Assembly: GCA_039193195.1 (NCBI GenBank)
Contig: JBCCWS010000012.1
Location: forward strand, 62,001 to 126,000
Length of the DNA: 64,000 bases
Direction: 5' to 3'
Source: Pseudomonadota bacterium
Lineage (GTDB): Bacteria; Pseudomonadota; Gammaproteobacteria; Steroidobacterales; JBCBZW01
Below, piece after piece: positions 40,689-49,910 of the stretch. The first letter of the stretch is position 1. Each line of letters begins with the position of its first letter. Below the pieces are notes generated by a model. The model saw nothing but the letters and a program-made list of their open reading frames with translations. It was not told where the DNA came from and did not search any database. The translations under genes were made by a program, and so were the position numbers.

Positions 40689-43130
40689 TTAGAACGTTTG
40701 ACCCACGGAGAACTGAAAACGCTCGACCTCGTCGAGAGGGCCCGCGTTGAGCGGCACGGCGAGACTGAATCGGAAGGTGCCGAGGGGCGCCAGCCATTCG
40801 ACGCCGATACCGACCGAACTCCGTAGCTCATTCAGATCGAACCCAAAGTCCGCCCGGGTGGCGCTTGGCGTGCTGCAGGACGTACCCACTAGATTGCCAT
40901 TGTCAGCTCGGGCCGTACAGAAATCAGTGTCGCCTTCGTAGAAGATGTTGCCGATATCGTAAAACAGGGCAAATCGCGTACTGTCGCCGAAGTTCTCTGG
41001 CGTCGGGATCAGCAGCTCTAGGTTGCCCACCACCTTGACATTACCGCCGTAGGGGTTGTTGAACGAGTCGCGCGGCCCTAGGAATCCGTTTCGATAGCCG
41101 CGCACAGACCCGGGTCCACCGGCGAAGAAGTTCTTGAACGGCGGCAGGTCGGTAGTGTCATTGAGCGGTTCCCCGTAGCCGAGCTCCGCGTTCGCTCGAA
41201 TACCCCAACGACCAGGCAGATTGATGTACTTGAGGTAGTCGTAGCGGGCGGTAACGTACTCCACGTCGCTAACCTCGGGCGCCGTTACACCGAGGGTCAG
41301 ACGCTGGCGACTGCCGCGCGTTGCGAAGATGACCCGGTTGCGGGTGTCGCGCCCCCAACCAAGGAAGGCCTCGATGGTGCGGAAGGTAGTACCGAAAAAT
41401 CCGTCGGCCACTTCAAAGGTGTCGCCGTTGTTGAGCACGAAGGCACGGGCCTGCTCGGCGCTGAACTGGCCGGTGACGAGATCGGCGCTCTGATACGCCA
41501 ATCCGTAGCGGAAGAATCCGAACTCGGAGATTGGCACACCGAATTCAAAGCTGGCATTGATCGTCTCGGTCGAGAAGTCCGAAGCACCGATGATGAACTG
41601 CGTGGAATCGCGATAACCCAAGCCTAGCGTTAGCTGGACGCCGTCCTTGGTCCAATAGGGGTTGGTATGGGAGACCTGCGCTGAGGTCACGAACTGGCCC
41701 AAGTTGAGGTCGGCAGCGAGACGAGTGCCGCGGCCGAGGAAGTTGGTGTGGGTGAAGTTGCCGTTTAGAAGAATGCCCTGCGTGCCCGAGAAACCGATAC
41801 CGCCACCGAACTGCCCCGGCAGGCCTTCCTCGATTTCCATCTCCACGTCTACCAGGTCGTCTGACCCCGGCACCGGCACGGTCTCCGTCGACACGTTGGT
41901 GACGAACGGCAGGCGACGAACGCGTTGCTCAGAGCGCTCTAGCTGCACGTTGGATAGGTAGCCCCCTTCCAACTGACGCATCTCGCGGCGAAAAACATCA
42001 TCGTCCACTGTCGTCGTGCCGTTGAAGTTCACACGACGCACGTACACCCGCTTGCCAGGTTCAACGAAGAAACTGATGGCGACTTCGCGAGTCTCCGGGT
42101 TTATGTCGGGAATCGGGTTGATGTTGGCGAACGCATAGCCCTCTTGGCCCAAGCGAAAGCCCATCAACTCAGTGCTTTGCGTGACCTGCTTGCGCGAGAA
42201 GGTCTCGCCTGGCTTCGACAGGACAAGGCTCAGGAGGTCTTCTTCCGGCACCACTAAATCGCCGGTCATGCGCACTTCGGAGATCGTGTAGCGTTCACCT
42301 TCCTCTATGTTCACCGTGATGAACATGTCCTGCTTGTCGGGGGAGATCGCCACCTGAGTGGACTCGATTTCGAAGGAAGCAAAGCCGCGGTCCATGTAGA
42401 AGGAGCGCAGGCTTTCGAGGTCGCCCTGTAGGGCCTCGCGCGCGTAGCGATCGCGTTTGTTCAAGAACGAGAGCAGTGTGGGCGTGCTCAGCTGGAACTC
42501 ATCCAGCAGCTCCGTGTCCTTGAAGTTGTCGTTTCCAACGATATTGATCTGTCGAATGCGTGCGCGCACGCCCTCTTCGACGAACACCTGAATGCTTACT
42601 CGGTTGTCCGGCAGGTCGGTTACGGAGGTATCGACTGTGACCCCGTACTTGCCACGCTCGAAGTACTGTTGAGTGAGAAACTGGGTCACGCTGTCGAGAA
42701 CGGAGCGATCGAAGGAACGGCCAGGGGAGAGGCCGACCTCGCGCAGGGACCCGAGGAGATCCTCAGTTTTGATGTCCTCGTTGCCGCTGATGTCGAAGGA
42801 GGCGATCGACGGCCGCTCGCGTACCACCACCACTAGCGTGTTGCCGTCGCGGCGGAACTCAATCCCATCGAAGAACCCCTGCGCGTAGAGCGCCCGAAAG
42901 GCCTCGCGCAGACGGACGGGGTTTAGTTGATCTCCGATGTTGATCGGCAGGTAGTTGTACACGGTGCCTTCAGAGATGCGACGCAAGCCCTCGACGCGCA
43001 AGTCCTGCACGGTGAAGTTGGCATTCGCTGCGACCTGAGCATAGGCAGGTACGAAAAAGCACGCGAGCCAGCCGATCGCGAGGCAACCGAACAGCGCCCT
43101 CGCCTTCCTTGGCGCGAGCCAATGCATCAT
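40689..43130 (-). CDS. bamA: Outer membrane protein assembly factor BamA
   Basis: BamA is the core of the machine that inserts beta-barrel proteins into the outer membrane. The 813-residue product has a signal peptide ending at YAQ, five POTRA domains (about residues 38-440; FTVQDLRVEGLRRISEGTVYNYLPI is the first) and a 16-stranded barrel. It has the VRGYR lid motif in FAGGPGSVRGYRNGFLGPRD, and a C-terminal Phe (RFQFSVGQTF). It overlaps the rseP stop by 4 nt. Confidence 0.98.
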   Translation of the reverse strand: MMHWLAPRKARALFGCLAIGWLACFFVPAYAQVAANANFTVQDLRVEGLRRISEGTVYNYLPINIGDQLNPVRLREAFRALYAQGFFDGIEFRRDGNTLVVVVRERPSIASFDISGNEDIKTEDLLGSLREVGLSPGRSFDRSVLDSVTQFLTQQYFERGKYGVTVDTSVTDLPDNRVSIQVFVEEGVRARIRQINIVGNDNFKDTELLDEFQLSTPTLLSFLNKRDRYAREALQGDLESLRSFYMDRGFASFEIESTQVAISPDKQDMFITVNIEEGERYTISEVRMTGDLVVPEEDLLSLVLSKPGETFSRKQVTQSTELMGFRLGQEGYAFANINPIPDINPETREVAISFFVEPGKRVYVRRVNFNGTTTVDDDVFRREMRQLEGGYLSNVQLERSEQRVRRLPFVTNVSTETVPVPGSDDLVDVEMEIEEGLPGQFGGGIGFSGTQGILLNGNFTHTNFLGRGTRLAADLNLGQFVTSAQVSHTNPYWTKDGVQLTLGLGYRDSTQFIIGASDFSTETINASFEFGVPISEFGFFRYGLAYQSADLVTGQFSAEQARAFVLNNGDTFEVADGFFGTTFRTIEAFLGWGRDTRNRVIFATRGSRQRLTLGVTAPEVSDVEYVTARYDYLKYINLPGRWGIRANAELGYGEPLNDTTDLPPFKNFFAGGPGSVRGYRNGFLGPRDSFNNPYGGNVKVVGNLELLIPTPENFGDSTRFALFYDIGNIFYEGDTDFCTARADNGNLVGTSCSTPSATRADFGFDLNELRSSVGIGVEWLAPLGTFRFSLAVPLNAGPLDEVERFQFSVGQTF

Positions 43131-44500
43131 CCGATAAGCCTCGACAGGTCGTTGTACAGGGCGAGGGTCATGAGAGCGAGCACGGCGAAGATCCCCACCT
43201 GCTGCCCGAGGAGCTGGACGCGATCAGACAGCGGACTGCCACGAACTCCCTCGATTGCCGTGAAGACGATTTGACCGCCGTCCAGCATGGGAACGGGCAT
43301 CAGGTTGATCAGGCCCAAGCTGACGCTGACCAGCGCCAAGAAGCGGACGAAGTCGACGAACCCGCTGCGAAAGGTATCACCGGCGTAGACCGCGATATTG
43401 ATCGGGCCGGAAAGGTTCTCCACGGAGACCTGTCCGAACAGCATGCGCCGAAACAGATCGAGGGTCAGACTGGTCATCTCCCAGGTCTTGGCCGCTGCGT
43501 TGCGGGCCGCGACTACGGGCCCAAAGCGCTGCTGCGACCACAGCTGATCGATCGTCTCCGACGAAAGTGGCGATGCCGCGACGCCGGCGTAACCTACGCG
43601 CTCTTCGCCATCCATCTGCTCGCCCAAGGTGATGGCCAGGACGGCTTCACTGCCGTCGGCCCGCACCACCGTGAGCGAGGTGCTGCGACCGGGGAACGGC
43701 CGCACCTGATCGACGAAATCGCTCCAAACGTCCACCGGTGCATCGCCGACCGCGAGGATCCGATCACCAGGCAGCACGCCAGCGCTCGCCGCGGGCCCAT
43801 CGCTCGGCACCTCGCCGATGATCGGCGGAACATCGGGAATCCACACGTTGAGCCCGAGTCCGGGCAGTAGCTCACCAGGCCGCGTGAGCTCGCGCAATGA
43901 CGCAGTTGGCCGGAGCACCACCGAATCGCGCGCTCCGGAAGCGTATCGCTCGACCGTCAGGGGAACCTCGCCGTTATCGAGGACGGTGCGATAGATGGCG
44001 AGCAGCGTTCCCTCCCAGGTCTGCACATCGTTGCCGTCCACGGCGAGGATCAGATCCTGCACTTGGAGGCCGGCCTCGGCCGCCGGCGTACCCGCGTCGG
44101 TGGCACCGACGAAGGGCCGCAGGCCGGGCATGCCCACCAGAAAGATCAGCCAGAACGCTGCGATGGCGAACAGGAAATTCGCCGCCGGCCCGGCAAAGAG
44201 CACTGCGATGCGGTAGGAAGGCGGCCGCCGGTTGTAGGACCGGTGCACCTCATGCTCGGCGACCGGGCCCTCTCGCTCATCGAGCATCTTCACGTAGCCG
44301 CCGAGCGGAAGGCTGCCCAGCACGTACTCCGTTCTATCGGCGCCGGCAACACGGCGAAACAAAGGCTTACCGAAGCCAACGGAGAACCGCAGCACCTTGA
44401 AACCCAGGCGCCGTGCCATCCAGTAATGACCGTACTCGTGCACGGCGACCAGCAGGCCAACCGCGAACAAGAACGCAAAGACGTAGGTGAGTATCGTCAT
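43127..44500 (-). CDS. rseP: Site-2 zinc protease RseP
   Basis: RseP is an intramembrane protease that makes the second cut in RseA, freeing sigma-E. The 457-residue product has the zinc motif HEYGH (His21, Glu22, His25) and the second metal motif LMPVPMLDGGQ near the C-terminus. Two PDZ domains lie between them (VQDLILAVDGNDVQTW and AGVLPGDRILAVGDAPVDVW). It precedes bamA with a 4-nt overlap. Normally dxr lies between cdsA and rseP; here only 154 nt separate them, and they carry promoter-like elements and hairpins. Confidence 0.97.
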   Translation of the reverse strand: MTILTYVFAFLFAVGLLVAVHEYGHYWMARRLGFKVLRFSVGFGKPLFRRVAGADRTEYVLGSLPLGGYVKMLDEREGPVAEHEVHRSYNRRPPSYRIAVLFAGPAANFLFAIAAFWLIFLVGMPGLRPFVGATDAGTPAAEAGLQVQDLILAVDGNDVQTWEGTLLAIYRTVLDNGEVPLTVERYASGARDSVVLRPTASLRELTRPGELLPGLGLNVWIPDVPPIIGEVPSDGPAASAGVLPGDRILAVGDAPVDVWSDFVDQVRPFPGRSTSLTVVRADGSEAVLAITLGEQMDGEERVGYAGVAASPLSSETIDQLWSQQRFGPVVAARNAAAKTWEMTSLTLDLFRRMLFGQVSVENLSGPINIAVYAGDTFRSGFVDFVRFLALVSVSLGLINLMPVPMLDGGQIVFTAIEGVRGSPLSDRVQLLGQQVGIFAVLALMTLALYNDLSRLIG

Positions 44501-44548
44501 CGTGTTACTCGAGACCGTTTCTTACTCGCAGATGCGACCGCGCTGCCC

Positions 44549-44636
44549 GTCGCGCAAACGCGACAGTATAAGGCGTCCTCAGGCGCGACCGGGCCCTGGT
44601 CGCCTGATTCAGACCCGCCGCCCCTGGTGTTGGTTC
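44549..44636 (-). promoter_or_regulatory. Regulatory elements between cdsA and rseP (candidate sigma-E promoter, hairpins, -10)
   Basis: This gap stands where dxr normally lies. On the minus strand GAACCA (44636-44631) is followed after 17 nt by TCTGA (44613-44609), a near match to the sigma-E consensus with one extra spacer base. Next comes a stem TCAGGCGACC/GGTCGCGCCTGA (44607-44579) with a 2-nt bulge, a TATACT -10-like box (44570-44565) without a clear -35, and a GTCGCG-TTTG-CGCGAC hairpin (44564-44549). Sigma-E control of rseP and bamA is known in E. coli, so a promoter here is plausible. The specific assignment is tentative. Confidence 0.4.
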
Positions 44637-44654
44637 CAGTGCGCACCACCGTCC

Positions 44655-45503
44655 TCACGCTGCACCACCCGCCAGCGCAAGCCATAGCGCCCAGGCGGGA
44701 GCGGTGGCACAGAAGCTGTCGATGCGGTCCAACACGCCGCCGTGGCCCGGCAGCAAGGTACCGCTGTCCTTAACACCCGCACGCCGCTTGAACAGGCTGA
44801 CCGTCAGATCCCCGAGCACGGAAACAAGCGCAATGACGACCGCCGCGAGGAGGACCGCCGGCGGTGTATAGACGGGCAACAGCAGCAGGGTCGCGGCGAC
44901 TGCAAGGGTCCAGACGACGCCGCCCAAAAGGCCCTCCAGCGTCTTGCCTGGACTCACCCGCGGCAGGAGCCGGTGTCGACCGAAGATGCGGCCGATCGTG
45001 TAGGCCCCAATGTCCGCCGCCACCGTGAGGCCGATGATCGTCAACATGGCCCAGCCGCCGGACGATTGCGCGTGTACCGCGCCGAGGCCCAACCACGCCG
45101 GCACCAAGCAAAGCGCCCCCGCTAACGCGACCGCCCAGCGCTGCCAGCGGGTGCGCTGCTCCGGCGCCCGCGCTGCCTCATCGATGCCATCAACCCCAGC
45201 CCTCAACACGATGACCAAGGCGAGGGACCACCACACTGCTGCGATCCACCAAATGACGATCCCCACGCCGGGATCCCGCGCCGTGGCGAACCAGGCAAGG
45301 CTCATGGCGAGCGCAATTATCGCCACATAAAGCGCCCGATGAATCTGGCCAACCCGCCGGTCGATCAGCGCCGCCCACTCCCAGGCGCCCGCGAGCACCA
45401 GCAACCCGATTACCGCGACCGCGGACCAGCGCGGCCCGAGTAGGATGCTCGCGCCCACGGCCGTAGCGAGCGCGATGCCGGTGAGTGCGCGCTTGATCAG
45501 CAC
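44655..45503 (-). CDS. cdsA: Phosphatidate cytidylyltransferase
   Basis: CdsA makes CDP-diacylglycerol from CTP and phosphatidic acid at the inner membrane, the branch point of phospholipid synthesis. The 282-residue polytopic protein has about eight hydrophobic segments and the family signature SVLGDLTVSLFKRRAGVKDSGTLLPGHGGVLDRIDS near the C-terminus, with the Mg-binding Asp residues. The start is GTG at 45503. It follows uppS by 57 nt; the usual next gene, dxr, is missing. Confidence 0.96.
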   Translation of the reverse strand: MLIKRALTGIALATAVGASILLGPRWSAVAVIGLLVLAGAWEWAALIDRRVGQIHRALYVAIIALAMSLAWFATARDPGVGIVIWWIAAVWWSLALVIVLRAGVDGIDEAARAPEQRTRWQRWAVALAGALCLVPAWLGLGAVHAQSSGGWAMLTIIGLTVAADIGAYTIGRIFGRHRLLPRVSPGKTLEGLLGGVVWTLAVAATLLLLPVYTPPAVLLAAVVIALVSVLGDLTVSLFKRRAGVKDSGTLLPGHGGVLDRIDSFCATAPAWALWLALAGGAA

Positions 45504-45560
45504 CGCCTAATCACTCGGCAATGGCGATGCGAGCGCACCATGGGCGGGCGAGCGCGCCGC

Positions 45561-46328
45561 CTACGCGCCAGGTGCCTGACCGACTAGACGGCCGAAGCGC
45601 CGCTCGCGGTGCGCGAAGAACTCGAGGGCTTCATCGAGGGCGGTCGCATCGAAATCGGGCCAGAGGCAGTCGGTGAAATGCAGCTCCGTATACGCCAAAT
45701 TCCAGAGCAAGAAGTTGCTCACGCGACGCTCGCCACCGGTCCGGATGAACAGGTCTGGGTCCGGCAGCTGGGCCAGCGCGAGGCGCTCTTGAAGGTGTTC
45801 TTCACCGATCTGCTCCGCGTCGAGCTTGCCGTCTTTCACGTCGATGGCGAGCTGCTTGGCCGCCTGTGCCAAGTCCCAGCGCCCACCGTAGGAAACCGCC
45901 ACGACAAGGCGCAGGCCCGCGTTGTTGAGCGTGGTCTGCTCAGCCTCGAACATCAGCTTGCGCAGCTGGGGGTTGAGCGCTTCGCGGTTGCCGACAAACT
46001 CCAGGCGTACGCCGTTGCGATCCAGTTCTGCGATCTCGCTGCGCAAGGCCTCAGCAAACAAAGTCATTAGGAGGCCCACCTCGCGGCGCGGCCGCTCCCA
46101 GTTCTCGCTTGAAAACGCGAACAGCGTGAGCGCTTCTACGCCACGATCGGCACACGCCCGCACCACTGCTCGGGTGGCTTTCACGCCGGCTCGGTGACCC
46201 GCGCTACGTGGTAGGGAACGATTCGTGGCCCAACGCCCGTTTCCATCCATGATAATGGCCACGTGCTTCGGGAGCCCACCCGGCTCGCGAGGTAGGGGTG
46301 CGTTGGCTGCACTGGCCGGCGTACTCAC
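45561..46328 (-). CDS. uppS: Undecaprenyl diphosphate synthase
   Basis: UppS extends farnesyl diphosphate with eight IPP units to the lipid carrier used for peptidoglycan and O-antigen. The 255-residue product has the catalytic Asp28 in HVAIIMDGNGRWA and the substrate motifs GHRAGVKA and LTLFAFSSENWERP. The C-terminal DLFIRTGGERRVSNFLLW is also present. It starts with GTG at 46328, 3 nt after frr. It shows that the organism still needs IPP although the usual neighbouring MEP-pathway gene is absent. Confidence 0.97.
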   Translation of the reverse strand: MSTPASAANAPLPREPGGLPKHVAIIMDGNGRWATNRSLPRSAGHRAGVKATRAVVRACADRGVEALTLFAFSSENWERPRREVGLLMTLFAEALRSEIAELDRNGVRLEFVGNREALNPQLRKLMFEAEQTTLNNAGLRLVVAVSYGGRWDLAQAAKQLAIDVKDGKLDAEQIGEEHLQERLALAQLPDPDLFIRTGGERRVSNFLLWNLAYTELHFTDCLWPDFDATALDEALEFFAHRERRFGRLVGQAPGA

Positions 46329-46331
46329 CGG

Positions 46332-46889
46332 TCAGACCTCCATCAACTCGGCTTCTTTCTCCGACAGTACATCGTCGATCTGCGCGACGTACTTGTCGGT
46401 GAGCTTCTGCGTCTCTTCCTGGGCCCGACGCTCGTCGTCCTCGGTGATCTCCTTCTCCTTGGCGAGCTCCTTAAAGTCCTGGTTGGCGTCGCGTCGGATG
46501 TTGCGCACAGCCACTCGCGCTGCCTCCGCTTCCTGGCGGACAAGGCGCGTCATCTGCTTACGCCGCTCTTCGGTCAGGGCGGGTAGAGGTACGCGAATCA
46601 CCGTGCCCGCGCTCGAGGGATTGAGGCCGAGGTCGCTATCGATGATCGCCTTCTCGATCACCGACACCATGTTCTTGTCGAAGGGAGTTACGGTAAGCGT
46701 GCGCGAATCAGCGGCGGCGACGTTCGCGGCCTGGTTGAGGGGCACGCTGGCGCCGTAATAGTCCACACTCAGCCCGTCCAGCAGGCTGGGGTGAGCCCGA
46801 CCGGTTCGGATCTTTTTCAGGTCCGAACGCAGCGCTTCGACGCTCTTAGCCATGCGTTCGGCGGCGTCTTTCTGAATGTCATCGATCAT
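46332..46889 (-). CDS. frr: Ribosome recycling factor
   Basis: RRF with EF-G splits post-termination ribosomes. The 185-residue product, the standard length, has [28 protein letters not shown], the hinge-side segment [18 protein letters not shown], and [24 protein letters not shown]. The [19 protein letters not shown]-terminal helix follows. It is 65 nt downstream of pyrH and 3 nt upstream of uppS. Confidence 0.98.
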   Translation of the reverse strand: MIDDIQKDAAERMAKSVEALRSDLKKIRTGRAHPSLLDGLSVDYYGASVPLNQAANVAAADSRTLTVTPFDKNMVSVIEKAIIDSDLGLNPSSAGTVIRVPLPALTEERRKQMTRLVRQEAEAARVAVRNIRRDANQDFKELAKEKEITEDDERRAQEETQKLTDKYVAQIDDVLSEKEAELMEV

Positions 46890-46954
46890 TCGTCACTCCA
46901 GGCGCGTGATCCTTGACACATCAAGGACTGCGTCGCCAGATCGCTAGTCGTCAG

Positions 46955-47689
46955 CTACCGCGGGTCATTGGTCAGCAGCGTCCCCACATCCTCGCCGCGG
47001 ACGATGCGCTCAAGGCCCCCGGGATTGTGCAGATTGAACACGCGCAGGGGCAAGTTGTGTTCACGACACATCACGATCGCCGTGGTGTCCATGACGCGTA
47101 GGTCGTCCGCAAGCACCTGGTTAAAGGACAGGCGTGGGTAGTGCTTCGCATCTGGCGTGGTCACGGGGTCCGCCGAGTACACGCCATCGACCTTGGTCGC
47201 CTTCATCAGCAGGTCGGCCCCGATTTCCGTCGCCCGCAGGCTGGCCGCCGTATCCGTGGTGAAGAACGGGTTTCCCGTGCCCGCAGCGAACACCACAACC
47301 CGCCCCTTCTCCAGATGCCGAATCGCCCGGCGGCGGATGTAGTCCTCGCACACCTCGTTGATGCGAATCGCGGACATGACTCGAGCGGTGACCCCGCAAG
47401 ACTCGAGGGCATCCTGCATTGCCAGGGCGTTAATGACGGTGGCGAGCATTCCCATGTGATCGCCGGTCACCCGGTCCATACCGGCGCGGGCCAAGCCCGC
47501 GCCGCGGAAGATATTACCGCCGCCGATGACAACAGCCACCTGCAACCCCAGCGACACCACGTCGTGTATCTCCCCGGCGATGCGCTTTAGCACCGCGGGG
47601 TCGATGCCGTAGTCGACACTGCCGAGCAGTGCCTCGCCGCTCAGCTTTAGCAGCACGCGACGGAAGATCAGGGGACTGCTAGCACTCAT
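46955..47689 (-). CDS. pyrH: Uridylate kinase
   Basis: PyrH phosphorylates UMP to UDP and is regulated by GTP and UTP. The 244-residue product has [30 protein letters not shown], the hexamer motif [21 protein letters not shown] and [15 protein letters not shown]. The C-terminal [21 protein letters not shown] is present. It sits between tsf (37-nt gap) and frr in the universal rpsB-tsf-pyrH-frr order. Confidence 0.98.
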   Translation of the reverse strand: MSASSPLIFRRVLLKLSGEALLGSVDYGIDPAVLKRIAGEIHDVVSLGLQVAVVIGGGNIFRGAGLARAGMDRVTGDHMGMLATVINALAMQDALESCGVTARVMSAIRINEVCEDYIRRRAIRHLEKGRVVVFAAGTGNPFFTTDTAASLRATEIGADLLMKATKVDGVYSADPVTTPDAKHYPRLSFNQVLADDLRVMDTTAIVMCREHNLPLRVFNLHNPGGLERIVRGEDVGTLLTNDPR

Positions 47690-47726
47690 CCAGTCGGCAG
47701 CTCCTTAGGGGCCTGAAACGCGCCTA

Positions 47727-48605
47727 TCAATTGCTGCCGCTAAGGGCAGCCACCTCGGCGGCAAAGTCGTCTCCGCCCTTCTCGATACCCTCACCCACCT
47801 CGAAGCGCTGATAGGCGCCGACCGTAGCCTTGGCAGCGGCGACCAGCTTCTTCACCGACATATCTGGGTCCTTCACAAAGGGCTGACCCATGAGGGTGAT
47901 CTCACCGAGGAACTTGCGCAGGCGCCCCTCCACCATCTTCTCGATGATGTTGGCGGGCTTGCCGGAGCCTTCGGCCTGAGCGATCAGAATCTCCCGCTCC
48001 TTGGTGAGCGTATCGCCGGGAACCGCGGACTCATCCAGGTATTGGGGCTTAGCGGCCGCAACGTGCATCGCGAGGTCCTGACCAAGCTGCTCGTCGCCGC
48101 CCTCGTAGGCCACCAGCACGCCGATCCGACCGCCGTGGGAGTAATGGGCGATTTGGCCGTCACTGCTGACGCGAGAGATGCGGCGAATGGTGATGTTCTC
48201 ACCTACGCGAGCGGTCAGCTCTCGGCGTGCCTCGTCGACGGTTTTGCCGTCCGAGAAGTCCGCGCCAGCAAGGGCTTCAACATCCTCGGAGCCTAGGCCC
48301 AAGGCGACGCTGGCAACCGTATTAGCGAACCCACGGAAGTCATCGCCGTTGCCGACAAAGTCGGTTTCGCTATTCACTTCCACGAGCACGGCCTGTTTGC
48401 CACCCTCGGCCACGGCCGCGGCGATGACGCCCTCGGCAGCGACGCGGCCGGCCTTCTTGTCGGCCTTGGCAATGCCTGCCTTGCGCAGGTTCTCGGCGGC
48501 AGCATCGAGGTCGCCCTCGGTCTGCACCAGTGCCTTCTTGCACTCCATCATGCCGGCGCCGGTACGCTCCCGGAGCTGGCGCACCATGTCAGCGCTGATC
48601 TTCAT
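47727..48605 (-). CDS. tsf: Elongation factor Ts
   Basis: EF-Ts recycles EF-Tu by exchanging GDP for GTP. The 292-residue product has the N-terminal UBA-like domain with MVRQLRERTGAGMMECKKALVQTEGDLDAAAE and the core signature VLVEVNSETDFVGNGDDFRGFA. The C-terminal LMGQPFVKDPDMSVKKLV follows. The start is the ATG at 48605 (MKISADMVRQL). The 140-nt gap from rpsB holds a perfect hairpin. Confidence 0.98.
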   Translation of the reverse strand: MKISADMVRQLRERTGAGMMECKKALVQTEGDLDAAAENLRKAGIAKADKKAGRVAAEGVIAAAVAEGGKQAVLVEVNSETDFVGNGDDFRGFANTVASVALGLGSEDVEALAGADFSDGKTVDEARRELTARVGENITIRRISRVSSDGQIAHYSHGGRIGVLVAYEGGDEQLGQDLAMHVAAAKPQYLDESAVPGDTLTKEREILIAQAEGSGKPANIIEKMVEGRLRKFLGEITLMGQPFVKDPDMSVKKLVAAAKATVGAYQRFEVGEGIEKGGDDFAAEVAALSGSN

Positions 48606-48690
48606 GTCCTGATATTCCTCAGCTGGGGCCAAAGATGCCGTGCCGCCGATGCTACGGCGGCCCGGAGTGGAGTTGTCTCGTCCCGCGCCC

Positions 48691-48710
48691 GGCCGACGCC
48701 TCGGTCGGCC
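48691..48710. repeat. Hairpin in the rpsB-tsf intergenic region
   Basis: GGCCGAC and GTCGGCC form a perfect 7-bp stem around GCCTCG within the 140-nt gap between rpsB and tsf. No T-run follows on the minus strand, so it is not a clear intrinsic terminator. In E. coli the same gap contains a partial terminator that tunes the rpsB/tsf ratio; a comparable role here is inference. Confidence 0.55.
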
Positions 48711-48745
48711 CCGACTGCGCGCAGGCAGCAGGCGTGACGACGTAG

Positions 48746-49699
48746 CTAAGCGCTCGTGTCGTCGCCGCCCGGGTCTTGCGCTACCGCCGCCGGCGCCTCC
48801 GCCGGGGCATCGCTCGCTGGCGCTGCCGCTGGCGCCGGTGCTGGCGTGGGCTCCGCGCTGGGCGCTGCGCGACGCGCGCCGCCACCGCTGGCACTGCGAC
48901 GCTTGTTGTTGCCTCGACCACGGGCCTCCCGGCGACCGGTGTCAGCGGCCTTGCGTGGCTTGCCATCCTCGTCGAGCTCAACGAAGTCGTCCTCGCCACC
49001 GAGGTCGAGCGCCGGCGAGGACTCGCGGCCCTCAAGCACCGCGTCAGCGATGCCCATGGTGTAAAGCTCAATGGCGCGCATGGCGTCGTCATTGCCGGGG
49101 ATCGGGTAGTCCACGCGCTCCGGGGAGCAATTCGTGTCCACCACGCCGACCACGGGGATGTTCAGCTTGCGCGCCTCGTTGAGGGCGATGGTCTCGTGCC
49201 CGACATCCACGATGAAAAGGGCGTCGGGAAGACCCGGCATATCCTTAATCCCGCCCAGGCTGCGCTCGAGCTTCTCGAGCTCGCGGCGGCGGTTGAGGGC
49301 TTCCTTCTTCGCGAGGCGATCGAAAGTGCCGTCCTCGAGCTGGGTCTCAAGCTCCTTCAGGCGCTTGATCGACTGGCGCACGGTACGGAAGTTGGTGAGC
49401 ATGCCGCCGAGCCAACGATGAGATACGAAGGGCATGTCGCAGCGTGCCGCTTCTCGGGCGATCGTGTCGCGAGCGGCCCGCTTGGTGCCAACGAACATGA
49501 CCCGGCCGCCGTTGGACACCATGTTCTTCACAAAGCCCGCCGCCTCCTGGTACAGGGGCAACGTGCGCTCGAGGTTGATGATGTGGATCTTGTTGCGTTC
49601 GCCAAAGATGTACGGAGCCATCTTCGGGTTCCAGTAGCGAGACTGGTGGCCAAAATGCACACCGGCCTCCAGCATCTGACGCATGGAGGGAGTAGTCAT
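48746..49699 (-). CDS. rpsB: 30S ribosomal protein S2 with a long C-terminal tail
   Basis: S2 binds the small subunit body late in assembly. The core has the family motifs [68 protein letters not shown] and [13 protein letters not shown]. The protein is 317 residues against 241 in E. coli. The extra C-terminal part (from about residue 245) has an arginine-rich stretch ([18 protein letters not shown]) followed by an Ala/Pro tail ([18 protein letters not shown]). The start is the ATG at 49699, preceded by GGAGAAA. Confidence 0.97.
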   Translation of the reverse strand: MTTPSMRQMLEAGVHFGHQSRYWNPKMAPYIFGERNKIHIINLERTLPLYQEAAGFVKNMVSNGGRVMFVGTKRAARDTIAREAARCDMPFVSHRWLGGMLTNFRTVRQSIKRLKELETQLEDGTFDRLAKKEALNRRRELEKLERSLGGIKDMPGLPDALFIVDVGHETIALNEARKLNIPVVGVVDTNCSPERVDYPIPGNDDAMRAIELYTMGIADAVLEGRESSPALDLGGEDDFVELDEDGKPRKAADTGRREARGRGNNKRRSASGGGARRAAPSAEPTPAPAPAAAPASDAPAEAPAAVAQDPGGDDTSA

Positions 49700-49857
49700 C
49701 TGATTTTTCTCCGGGTTAGGCCTCCACACGCCCCACCCGGAAACCCGCGGATCCCAAGCGGATCGGTAGGGCACCCAACCGGAGTGTGACGACGTGTGTG
49801 AGAAGTATTGGTAGCTGCTGGAGCCACCAGTTGCTGCTATGCCAAAATGGCGGGCGC

Positions 49858-49886
49858 TTTATAGCACGGAATCCCCTCAGCGACAA
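49858..49886 (-). promoter_or_regulatory. Sigma-70 promoter of the rpsB operon
   Basis: On the minus strand TTGTCG (49886-49881) is followed after exactly 17 nt by TATAAA (49863-49858), with 4 of 6 and 5 of 6 matches. Transcription would start near 49851, giving an rpsB leader of about 150 nt. A leader of this length fits the known S2 autoregulatory leader in gammaproteobacteria, though I cannot confirm its fold. The promoter lies in the gap shared with the divergent map gene. Confidence 0.65.
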
Positions 49887-49910
49887 TCGGTTCGGTACCC
49901 AAGTCCCAAT

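Noticed and set aside
44497-44685. A 62-codon frame in the cdsA-rseP gap as a dxr remnant or new small gene
   Set aside because: Its translation shows no DXR motif and no ribosome-binding site, and it overlaps the cdsA 3' end.
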